From contig JAITGO010000014.1 of the NCBI GenBank assembly GCA_031280615.1, positions 1 to 45,816 of the forward strand: 45,816 bases of DNA, written 5' to 3'. The stretch comes from Desulfobulbus sp. (GTDB lineage: Bacteria > Desulfobacterota > Desulfobulbia > Desulfobulbales > Desulfobulbaceae). Shown here piece by piece: positions 35,527-43,320 of this stretch. A program made the position numbers and the translations under genes. A model generated the notes under the pieces. The model saw only the letters and a list, made by a program, of their open reading frames with translations. It ran no database searches and had not been told where the DNA came from. The first letter of the stretch is position 1. Each line of letters begins with the position of its first letter.

Positions 35527-36528
35527 ATGGACCACAGCGACAACAGCACCGGCATCGGCGGCTGGCTGCGAAGTGTCTGGCGGACATTCCAGCCCCGGGA
35601 GCAGGAACAGGATCCCATCTTCCTGATGACGGACCAGGTGGTACAGGTCGCGGATCCGGCCATCCGCCAGGCGAAACAGTACCGTAGGGAACTGCACGAC
35701 CCGGTGGCCAAGGCCATGGCCTATTTCCACGTCCTGATCGACGAGGTGCCGGGTCCCGTGGTGTTGGCGCCGAACCGCTATTACGACGACCCCTTGGTCA
35801 AGGCGCTTTTCGCCTCGCCCGACGAGTTGGCCGAGGTGTTGCGCCTCAGCCCGGAAATCAACAAACTCAGGCAAAACGGGATCGAGGGAGAAATGGTGGC
35901 CCTGTTGACCATGCGGCAGAACGAACGGACCCTTTTCGGCCACAAGCAGGAAGGCGAGCTGTTGCTGCGGGATGTGCGCCAGCAGGCAATCAGCTTTTCG
36001 GATCACCGCATCGTCGCCCCGACAGGCGATCTTGCCACCACCAAGGAGGGCCTCGTCAGCCGCGGGATCGAGGTGTTGGCCATGGTCGCCATGGAACGGA
36101 TCACCGCCTTGCGGGCCGGCAAGTCGGAATTGCTGGCCAAGAAGGAATATCTCCAGGGCATGGTCAAAATCCTGGGGGGCCGGACCCATCGCCAGGAACT
36201 GTTTGCCGGACCCATGGGGCAGAACCGGGAAGAATTGCGCAAGGTTGAAGAAATGTTGACCGAGACCAACCGGCAACTGGAGGATGCCGGCAGCCGGATC
36301 GGCCTGCCGGAACAGTCGCTCGACCACCTCGCTGCGGTCTTGCGCGAACCGGAAAAACTGCTGAGCGTACACCAGCAAACCCTTCGTTTGAACTGGATGG
36401 GGGTGCGCGTCGGCAACGAACCGGGCAACGACGGCCACGATATCACCCTGGCCGAATTTGCCTTGGAAGAGGCCCGGCGCTGGGCGGCGCTGGTGCGGTT
36501 TACCGTCGCCCCTGGCCCGGAGGCATGA
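35527..36528 (+). CDS. Unknown soluble protein downstream of SulP
   Basis: I do not recognise this 333-residue protein. It has no signal peptide or membrane segment. It is charged and mostly helical; a region about 190-270 (GIEVLAMVAMERITALRAGK, LAKKEYLQGMVKIL, REELRKVEEMLTETNRQLE) should form coiled coil, and the N-terminal part contains DPVAKAMAYFHVLIDEVPGP. A strong AAGGAGGTGATCC ribosome-binding site precedes the ATG, indicating high translation. It lies 57 bases after the SulP gene and probably shares its message. A cytoplasmic role linked to transport or stress is possible, but only its position suggests that. Confidence 0.75.
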   Translation: MDHSDNSTGIGGWLRSVWRTFQPREQEQDPIFLMTDQVVQVADPAIRQAKQYRRELHDPVAKAMAYFHVLIDEVPGPVVLAPNRYYDDPLVKALFASPDELAEVLRLSPEINKLRQNGIEGEMVALLTMRQNERTLFGHKQEGELLLRDVRQQAISFSDHRIVAPTGDLATTKEGLVSRGIEVLAMVAMERITALRAGKSELLAKKEYLQGMVKILGGRTHRQELFAGPMGQNREELRKVEEMLTETNRQLEDAGSRIGLPEQSLDHLAAVLREPEKLLSVHQQTLRLNWMGVRVGNEPGNDGHDITLAEFALEEARRWAALVRFTVAPGPEA

Positions 36529-36671
36529 CCCCACTTCCCGGCGGCCCGCGCTCGCGGAATCGGGCGCATGATAAATATTATTATGCCACCGGAGCCGGGA
36601 TCGACGACACGACATATCTTTTCCCGTATCAAGGCGTTGTTCACCATCTTTTCTTTGATTGGAGGTGCATC

Positions 36672-39122
36672 ATGAAAACACGTTTATGGCTTTTTCTTCT
36701 GGCGTTGCTGGTGCTGCCGGCCGGCATGCCGCTCCTGCTGCAGGCCGCCGACCAACCGGCCGGCGATCCCGGCTGGCCGCGGACATTCATGCAAAACGGC
36801 AAGGAGTTGACCATCTATCAACCCCAGGTCGATTCGTGGGAAAACTACAAGAAATTGCATGTCCGCTTCGCCATTGCGGTCAAGCCGGCCAAGGCCAAGA
36901 AGGAGACCTTCGGGGTGGCCGAGATAGAGGCGGACACCGTGGTGGACCAGGCCACTCGGGTGGTGGCCGTCATCCCCAAGAAGCGCGACCTGCGCTTTCC
37001 CAACACCACCGATGCCGAGGCCGACGCCTTGCGGCGCATCGTCGAAGAGTTGCATCCCCCGAGCCAGGGCCTGACCCTGTCGCTGGACCGGGTCCTCGCC
37101 TATCTCAATCCGGATCAACAGCAACTGCAGCACGCGGTGCAGCTCAACCTCGATCCACCCAAGATCTATCACAGCAGCAAACCCGCGATCCTGGTCATGA
37201 TCATGGGCCAGCCGCAGTTGAAGCCGGTGCTCAAGGACAAAAACGACCTGATGTTCGTGGCCAACACCAACTGGGATATCCTCTACGATGTCGCCGGCCA
37301 AAGCTATTACCTCCTCAACCGGGACGGCTGGCTGACCACCAAGGATTTGCTCAAGGGACCTTGGAGTCAGGCCGCGAATCTGCCGCCGCTGCTCTCCACC
37401 CTGCCGAATGACGACAACTGGGGAGACGTGCGCCAGAACGTGCCGGGCAAGCCCGTCAAGGAGATGCCCGAAGTGCTGGTCAGCACCGGTCCGGCCGAGC
37501 TGATCCTGACCCAGGGCGACCCGACCTATCGCCCGATTGCCGAGACCAAGCTGATGCAGATGACCAATACCGACGCGGTGGTCTTCCTCAATTCGAGCGA
37601 CGCCCAGTATTACTTTCTGACGGCCGGCCGTTGGTTCCGCTCCGCCAGCCTGGACGGCCCCTGGGCCATTGCCAGCAACGACCTACCCCAGGATTTCGCA
37701 AAAATACCCGAGAACGACCCGGCCGCATTCGTCAAGGCATCGGTCCCCGGCACCACCGATGCCAAGGATGCGGTCCTGCTCGCTTCCATCCCCACCACCA
37801 AGTCGGTGGATGCCAACAGCCAGCCGAAATTGCAGGTCGCCTATGACGGCCAGCCCAATTTCCAACCCATTCCGTCCACCACCGTCCAGTACGCGACCAA
37901 CACCTCAAACGCGGTCTTTCTGGTCAACGGCGCCTACTACTGCTGTGACGGCGGCGTGTGGTACACCGCCAACTCGGCTTCCGGGCCATGGCGCTATTGC
38001 ACCAACGTGCCGGCGGCGATTTACACCATTCCCTCTTCCCACCCCTCTTACAACGTCACCTACGTCAAGGTGCAGGACAGCACGCCGAGCACCGTGGTCT
38101 ACTCCCAGACCGCGGGGTACAGCGGCGAATACGTCGCCGCCACCGGTGTGTTGATGTTCGGAGCGGGCATGATCGCCGGCGCCCTGCTCGAGGATCACTG
38201 GGATGACGATTATTACCGCTATCCGGCCCCCTATTCCTACGGATGGGGTGCCAACTACAACTACGCCTACGGCGGCTATTACCGGCCGCCCTATGCCAAT
38301 TATTACGGCCCGTATCGCGGCGCCGGATTCGCCACCGCCTACAATCCCGCCACCGGCACCTATGCCCGCGGCGGCTACGCTTACGGTCCGGGCGGTGCCG
38401 CCTCCTGGGGCCGCGCCTACAATCCCACCACCGGTGCCAGGGCCGCCGGAGCCCGGGTCGATACCTTCTACGGTTCGGCCGGCAGGTTTGCCGGCTACAA
38501 CCCCACGACCGGCACCGCCGCCCGAGGTGGCTACCGAAGCAACGCCTACGGGGCCGTTGCCGGCGTGCAGACCAACAGGGGAACCGGAGCGCTCGCCTGG
38601 GACACCGCGCACGGGGAAGGAGCGGTGGTCAAGGGCCGGGACGGCAATGTCTATGCGGGCCGGGACGGCAATGTCTATCATCGGGACAGCAACGGCAACT
38701 GGAGCTCCAATTCCGGCAACGGCTGGCAACCGGTCAATCGGCCCGAACCGAGAAGCGCCGTGCAACAACGCACCCAGCAAAGAGCGGACACGGTGCAGGC
38801 CAGACGGTCCCAGGTGCAGCAATCACGAACCGCAAACAGGCAAGATCTGTCCAGAATGCAGCAACCGTCGGCCAACAGGCAATTCGGTACCCGCACCCGC
38901 GAGCTGGACTCGCAAGCCTTTGCGCGCTCGCGCGGCAACCAGCTCAGTGAACGCCGGTCGAGCTTTGCCACCCAGATGCAAAACCGTCCCGGTGGCGGCC
39001 CTCAATTCGGTGGACAGCCCAGATGGCAGGGACAGCAGCGCGCCATTGGCGGCGGGGGAGGCGGCCGGGCCATCGGTGGCGGTGGTCGCGGAGGGCATGG
39101 TGGAGGCGGCTTGAGAAGATAG
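36672..39122 (+). CDS. Large exported protein with three GPW repeats and Tyr/Gly-rich tail
   Basis: An 816-residue protein resembling entries named carbohydrate-binding family V/XII, whose function is not established. A signal peptide (ending near LLLQAA) is followed by an N-terminal domain and then three diverged copies of one module. They start with P..xxPI/V (about residues 182, 286 and 396), contain NT...V..-YY-..G-W and end in GPW followed by a Pro-rich LP/IP (GPW near 229, 328 and 437). Next come a hydrophobic glycine-rich stretch (about 492-506), a Tyr/Gly-rich region with YNPxTG repeats, two RDGNVY units, a Gln/Arg-rich segment and a Gly-rich C-terminus. GGAGG precedes the ATG. It looks surface-located or secreted. 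Confidence 0.8.
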   Translation: MKTRLWLFLLALLVLPAGMPLLLQAADQPAGDPGWPRTFMQNGKELTIYQPQVDSWENYKKLHVRFAIAVKPAKAKKETFGVAEIEADTVVDQATRVVAVIPKKRDLRFPNTTDAEADALRRIVEELHPPSQGLTLSLDRVLAYLNPDQQQLQHAVQLNLDPPKIYHSSKPAILVMIMGQPQLKPVLKDKNDLMFVANTNWDILYDVAGQSYYLLNRDGWLTTKDLLKGPWSQAANLPPLLSTLPNDDNWGDVRQNVPGKPVKEMPEVLVSTGPAELILTQGDPTYRPIAETKLMQMTNTDAVVFLNSSDAQYYFLTAGRWFRSASLDGPWAIASNDLPQDFAKIPENDPAAFVKASVPGTTDAKDAVLLASIPTTKSVDANSQPKLQVAYDGQPNFQPIPSTTVQYATNTSNAVFLVNGAYYCCDGGVWYTANSASGPWRYCTNVPAAIYTIPSSHPSYNVTYVKVQDSTPSTVVYSQTAGYSGEYVAATGVLMFGAGMIAGALLEDHWDDDYYRYPAPYSYGWGANYNYAYGGYYRPPYANYYGPYRGAGFATAYNPATGTYARGGYAYGPGGAASWGRAYNPTTGARAAGARVDTFYGSAGRFAGYNPTTGTAARGGYRSNAYGAVAGVQTNRGTGALAWDTAHGEGAVVKGRDGNVYAGRDGNVYHRDSNGNWSSNSGNGWQPVNRPEPRSAVQQRTQQRADTVQARRSQVQQSRTANRQDLSRMQQPSANRQFGTRTRELDSQAFARSRGNQLSERRSSFATQMQNRPGGGPQFGGQPRWQGQQRAIGGGGGGRAIGGGGRGGHGGGGLRR

Positions 39123-39147
39123 CCTCTATCGCCTTTGACTTTGAATA

Positions 39148-39180
39148 AGAGAGGGCCTGCGCCTTGGTCAGGCCCTCTCT
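39148..39180 (+). terminator. Strong hairpin after the repeat protein gene
   Basis: AGAGAGGGCCTG pairs perfectly with CAGGCCCTCTCT around a 9-nt loop, 25 bases after the stop. The T run is missing (CCTTGCC follows), but the 12-bp stem and location make termination the likely role. Confidence 0.65.
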
Positions 39181-39481
39181 CCTTGCCTGCGGCAACCGAC
39201 GCCACCGGCAAGAGGGACCAGCGGGGAACCTTCGGCCCCTTTGTTTTTCCTTTTACCGTTTTATGCGCCACCTGTGGCAATCCCTTGCCATGGGCCACGC
39301 TGTCCCGGCCTCGGGCAGCCCATTCGATTGCAATCGACCGCCACGTCGTTGCTCCCCCTCTTTCTCATTTTCCCCACTGGCACTTTTGGGTATTGTGGCG
39401 GCCATCATTCTTGTGCCGCATCGTGCTGGCTTTTTGCCGGCATGATTTTATCCGTGCGCAATCTTGCCGAGGAGATTCGCG
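39181..39481. other. Intergenic region upstream of the cNMP-aspartase gene
   Basis: About 300 bases without a gene. A TGGCAC occurs near 39379 but lacks a GC at the -12 distance, so it is not a sigma54 promoter. T-rich patches around 39239-39262 and 39358-39390 might hold a promoter for the following gene; no convincing -35/-10 pair was found. Confidence 0.35.
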
Positions 39482-41353
39482 ATGAAGCTTGAGAAAAAAC
39501 GTTTTGAGCAAGCGGCAGACATTTCGGGCATCAGCCCGGAAGACCTGACCGCTTTTTTTTCCGTGGGCGCAGCGCGCCATTATGCCCCGAACGAATGGCT
39601 CTTCCATGAATCCACCCCTCGCCAATGGGCCGGCCTGCTGCTGGAAGGCGAAGTCGAGATCGTCCGGGGGCTGCACGGATCGTCGCTTCATATCGCCACC
39701 TTGCTGGAAGGTTCTCTGATCAGCGAAGGGTTGCTCCTGGAGGACGAGGCCCATGGCAACGGCGCTTTCACGCGTGCCGGCGCGACGGTCTGGCAAATCG
39801 ACAGGGAAAAACTGCTCGCCTTTCGCGACCGCCATCCCGAGATCTTCTATCGGATCGTCTCCCAGGTGGCGGTGAGCGTACTCAGAAGGATGCGGCTGAT
39901 TTCCGAACGGCTGTATCAGGGCAAACAGGGCACAAATCATGTCGGCGGCTATCGCCTGGAGCACGATTCGCTGGGGCGGCGAGAGATATCCAACCAGGTG
40001 TACTATGGCGTGCAGACCCAGCGCGCCATGGAAAACTTCGCCATCTCAGGGGTTTTCGTCCGCAATTTCGAGCATCTGATCGAAGGATTGGCCATGGTGA
40101 AAAAGGCGGCGGCCATGACCAACCACGAATTGGGCCGACTGGACGCTGTCAAGACGCAGGCCATCTGCGATGCCTGCGACGAGCTGCTCAAGGGGCGGCT
40201 TCACGACCAGTTCACCGTCGATATGTTCCAAGGCGGGGCCGGCACGTCCACCAACATGAATGCCAACGAGGTGATCGCCAACCGGGGCCTGGAACTGATG
40301 GGCCACCGGAAAGGCGAATACGAATATCTTCATCCCAACGACCACGTCAACTGTTCCCAGTCGACCAACGACGCCTATCCCACTGCCATCAAATTGGCGA
40401 TTCTGCTCTCCTGCCGCAACCTGATCCGGGCGATGCGGGAGTTGGAACGGGCCTTGGAGGACAAGGCCGAGGCCTTCAAGGATGTCCTGAAAATGGGCCG
40501 CACCGAAAACCAGGACGCGGTGCCCATGACCCTGGGCCAGGAGTTCAGCGCCTACGCGGTCATGATCAGCAGTGCCATGCGGGCGGTGGAGCGCGGAGCC
40601 GAGGAACTGCTGGACATCAATATGGGGGCCACTGCCATCGGGACCGGCATCACCAGCCCGCCGGGCTATGCCGACCTGATCACCAGGAAACTGGCCGAAG
40701 TGAGCGGCTTTGCCCTGCGACGCGCCCCGAACCTGGTGGAGGCCACCCAGAATGCCGGCGTTTTCGTGCAGATGTCGGCCGCTCTGAAGCGGGCCGCGGT
40801 CCAGATTTCGAAAATCTGCAACGATCTGCGCTGGCTCTCCTCCGGGCCGCGCTGCGGGCTCAATGAAATCAACCTGCCGCCCATGCAGCCGGGATCGTCG
40901 ATCATGCCGGGCAAGGTCAACCCGGTCATCCCCGAAGTGGTCAGCCAGGTCTGCTATCAGGTCATGGGGTATGATATGGTGGTGTCGATGGCCGCCGAAG
41001 CGAGCGAGCTGGAGTTGTGCATGGCCGAACCCGTGATCGCCTACGACCTGCTGCACGGGATGATGATTTTGAAAAACGCCTGCGTGACGCTGGTCTCGCG
41101 CTGCATCACCGGGCTTGAGGCCAACCGCGACATCTGCCGCAAATATGTCGAGCAAAGCATCGGCCTGGTCACCGCCATGGTGCCGATCCTCGGATACGAA
41201 CAATCGGCCGCCATCGCCAAGGAAGCCCTGAAGACGGGCAGCAGCGTGTACGACCTCATTTTAGACAAGGGCCTGCTTTCGAAAACGCAACTGGACGACA
41301 TGCTCAGGCCCGAAAACATGACCGACCCGCGGGAGATTGCCAACGGGCCATAA
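39482..41353 (+). CDS. Aspartate ammonia-lyase with N-terminal cyclic-nucleotide-binding domain
   Basis: A 623-residue fusion. Residues about 20-135 form a CRP-type cNMP-binding beta barrel (YAPNEWLFHE, GLLLEGEVEIVRG, LISEGLLLEDEAHGNGAF, TRAGATVWQID), and the rest, about 155-615, is a complete aspartase/fumarase-class enzyme of E. coli AspA size. The catalytic loop GSSIMPGKVNP is at 471-481; other landmarks are QGGAGTSTNMNANEV, HPNDHVNCSQSTNDAYPTA and GRTENQDAVPMTLGQEF. The enzyme interconverts aspartate with fumarate and ammonia. The N-terminal domain suggests direct allosteric control by a nucleotide or other ligand. GAGGAG precedes the chosen ATG, and a strong terminator follows at once, so the gene stands alone. 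Confidence 0.92.
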   Translation: MKLEKKRFEQAADISGISPEDLTAFFSVGAARHYAPNEWLFHESTPRQWAGLLLEGEVEIVRGLHGSSLHIATLLEGSLISEGLLLEDEAHGNGAFTRAGATVWQIDREKLLAFRDRHPEIFYRIVSQVAVSVLRRMRLISERLYQGKQGTNHVGGYRLEHDSLGRREISNQVYYGVQTQRAMENFAISGVFVRNFEHLIEGLAMVKKAAAMTNHELGRLDAVKTQAICDACDELLKGRLHDQFTVDMFQGGAGTSTNMNANEVIANRGLELMGHRKGEYEYLHPNDHVNCSQSTNDAYPTAIKLAILLSCRNLIRAMRELERALEDKAEAFKDVLKMGRTENQDAVPMTLGQEFSAYAVMISSAMRAVERGAEELLDINMGATAIGTGITSPPGYADLITRKLAEVSGFALRRAPNLVEATQNAGVFVQMSAALKRAAVQISKICNDLRWLSSGPRCGLNEINLPPMQPGSSIMPGKVNPVIPEVVSQVCYQVMGYDMVVSMAAEASELELCMAEPVIAYDLLHGMMILKNACVTLVSRCITGLEANRDICRKYVEQSIGLVTAMVPILGYEQSAAIAKEALKTGSSVYDLILDKGLLSKTQLDDMLRPENMTDPREIANGP

Positions 41354-41355
41354 AA

Positions 41356-41386
41356 AAAGGGAGACGGCACCGTGCCGTCTCCCTTT
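41356..41386. terminator. Very strong bidirectional-type terminator hairpin
   Basis: AAAGGGAGACGGCAC is followed by its exact complement after a single base, giving a 15-bp arm repeat that begins three bases after the aspartase stop. A-rich sequence on one side and TTT on the other suit termination from both directions, serving the aspartase gene and the convergent small gene. Confidence 0.85.
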
Positions 41387-41479
41387 GTCCATCCCGGAAA
41401 ACTTTGCAACTTTTCGCAACGCGCCTGCCAGTGCCGGCCAGCCGCAGCAACCTCGGCAACGCGGTCTCTTCCCCTTTAT

Positions 41480-41695
41480 TCAGGCGTAAAGATCGATCGA
41501 GCGCGTTTCCGGAGTCCCGCCCTCGGTGCCGACCTCCCGGCCCTGCACGGCGGCAACGCTTTCCTTGCTTTCTTCGGGCGGCCCCTGCTGTTGCACCGGC
41601 CGCACCTGCTGGACCACTTGCCCGCCAATCTTTTGTTCCTGCGGCTGATACAACTGGCCGCCGACCATCGATCCGCTGATTCCACCGATATCCAT
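41480..41695 (-). CDS. Small orphan protein, convergent to the aspartase gene
   Basis: A 71-residue Gln/Gly-rich protein beginning MDIGGISGSMVGGQ and ending ETRSIDLYA. GGAG lies six bases before this ATG, which is why it is preferred over an in-frame start nine codons upstream. There is no signal peptide or membrane segment. The N-terminal MDI...SGSM and C-terminal IDLYA resemble the layout of small proteins of unknown function in Desulfobacterota, but I cannot name a family. Coding status is likely, not certain. Confidence 0.5.
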   Translation of the reverse strand: MDIGGISGSMVGGQLYQPQEQKIGGQVVQQVRPVQQQGPPEESKESVAAVQGREVGTEGGTPETRSIDLYA

Positions 41696-42070
41696 ATCAT
41701 GCTCCAATGTAGAGGGGTTCAATGCCAGTGGGGTGCCCGACTGACCAGCCTTTCGCGCGACAGCCCCAGCCTGTTCCCTGTCTAGATACTATACATCAAA
41801 TCAGGCGATGGAGAAACCGTTTATGCAGTTTGCACCGGTATCCACCGTGTTCCGCCCCGCTGCCGGCAAAATCGCGCGCGCCGGTGCCCTGCGTTGCCCG
41901 TTTCACCGAAAAGCACGGAAACATAACGACAAAAGGCAGGAGTTTACTTTTCATCCATCGGGAATTATTGAATTTTGGCCGGATTGTTGCCCGATGCGAC
42001 CGGCCTAAAAGGGCGCCATCTTTCTCCGGAATTATCCGATCAGGTTTTCGTTTTTTGTCGGAGCAAGGCT
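41696..42070. other. Region upstream of the broken MFS gene, with an inverted repeat
   Basis: No gene is supported here. TTTTGGCCGG (41973-41982) and CCGGCCTAAAA (42000-42010) are inverted copies with one extra base, about 60 bases upstream of the MFS start. They could be a repressor operator or a hairpin. Short frames in this stretch lack ribosome-binding sites and family resemblance. Confidence 0.4.
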
Positions 42071-42575
42071 ATGAACTTCATGGAACAAAAAAACGCGATA
42101 TCGGCGGCCATGATCCTGTTGACGGTCTGCATCGCCCAATTCATGCTGACTTCGATCGGCGTGGCCCTGCCTTCGCTGGGCCGGGAACTCAAGGCCTCGG
42201 TCATGCAGATCAATCTGGTCGAGCAGTGCTATACCCTGTCCTGGCCATGTTCATGCTGCCCTTCGGCCGCCTAGGCGATATCGTCAGCCAGCGGATCGTG
42301 TTCCTGGGCCTGGTGGTCTTTACCCTGTTCACATTGTTCCTGGTGCACGCCAGCAACATTTTCACGGTCATCGTCCTCCGCTTTTTCCAGGGGTTGGGTG
42401 CCTCGATGGTCCTCTCCGGCAGCATGGCCCTGATGGCAGCCGCCTATCCGCCGATGCAGCGGAGCCTGGTCTCGGTCTGCACCTATGTCGGCCTTTCCAC
42501 CGGCCCGGAGATTGGCGGCTACGTTACTCTTCATTTCAGCTGGCGCCACATCTTTCTCATGCCGGTCCCCATCGG
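42071..42575 (+). pseudogene. MFS exporter (DHA2/EmrB-like), frameshifted and truncated
   Basis: The N-terminal third of a drug:proton antiporter is readable in two frames. The first frame covers ISAAMILLTVCIAQFMLTSI and INLVEQCYTLS, then the frame changes near 42240 and continues as LAMFMLPFGRLGDIVSQRIV, FFQGLGASMVLSGSMALMAA and TGPEIGGYV...FSWRHIFLMPVPIG. A missing base near a CC pair explains the shift. Homology stops abruptly at 42575, where an IS21-like terminal sequence begins. About 168 of the expected 470 or so residues remain, so the gene is dead. GGAGCAAGG precedes the original ATG. Confidence 0.85.
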
Positions 42576-42690
42576 TGTAAATCGGCATGCAAAAATGACC
42601 CACCGTCGCCGCCTGCCACTAAGATGGGCCAATGACGCAGCGAAAGCCTTCGCGAGATTTCCAGGCGTTATAATTTGAGCCGGAACACGG
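42576..42690. mobile_element. Solitary IS21-family-like end
   Basis: Exactly where the MFS homology ends, the sequence TGTAAATCGGCATGCAAAAA begins and runs into TGACCCACC, the style of an IS21-family terminus, with looser internal repeats nearby (AAGATGGGCCAATGA, ATAATTTGAGCC). No istA or istB frame and no second end were found, so this would be a remnant. The inner boundary is arbitrary. Confidence 0.4.
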
Positions 42691-43320
42691 TTCACAGGAT
42701 AGCGCGGAACGCTGAGACGGAGTTTCAGTATCAGAAACGGGCGCAACGTCCTGCGCCAGCATTTTTATTGCAAGACACCTTGGAATGAATGCAACCCTGT
42801 CGCGCTCATCCCCTGCGAACCGGTCGAACCGGGCCGATGGATCAGCGGAACAACTACCGGGACATGGCCAGGAAATACGGCCCCAAAAAATAGAGCCGCT
42901 GCATTTTAATCCGGTAGCGGTTCAACTTCAACCCGGCGAGATTCCGAACCTTTGCCCGGATCCTCGTCATATCAAGTAAAATTTTCTGGGGTTTTGGAAG
43001 CCGTAAATGACACGATGGTGATACCGCTCCAGCGGGCAATTCGACGAAATCGAACGGTATCTCTCTGTTTTAACGAAATAGAACGTGGCAGTCAGCCGAA
43101 AGACCTTTGCTATTCCCGACCGTTGTCAATCGACACTAACCAGTTGATTTAAAATGTTTTTATCGTTTTGTGTGATTTTTATCCCTCTATCTATCAAATC
43201 CACACGAAACGACGAAGAGCCACCATGCCCTCGGAATTGACTTGACAAAAAAGTATCGTCTGTTGCACATGGTAATACTGGCGCGCTTTCTCGTTATTCA
43301 ATCAAACAGGGAGGAACATT
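42691..43320. other. Gene-poor stretch between the IS remnant and the AT-rich secreted gene
   Basis: I see no intact gene, RNA gene or repeat in these 630 bases. Composition shifts from GC-rich to AT-rich near 42950-43150, which probably marks a junction. TTGACA occurs at 43242 but has no -10 at the right distance. The final bases hold the GGGAGG ribosome-binding site of the following gene. Confidence 0.45.

Noticed and set aside
39378..39395. TGGCAC as a possible sigma54 -24 element before the cNMP-aspartase gene
   Set aside because: There is no GC dinucleotide at the -12 position. No convincing -24/-12 promoter was found anywhere, including upstream of the ABM gene and efflux operon.
43242..43275. 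TTGACA followed by TAATACT upstream of the AT-rich secreted gene, as a possible promoter
   Set aside because: The spacing is about 25 bases, too long for a sigma70 promoter.
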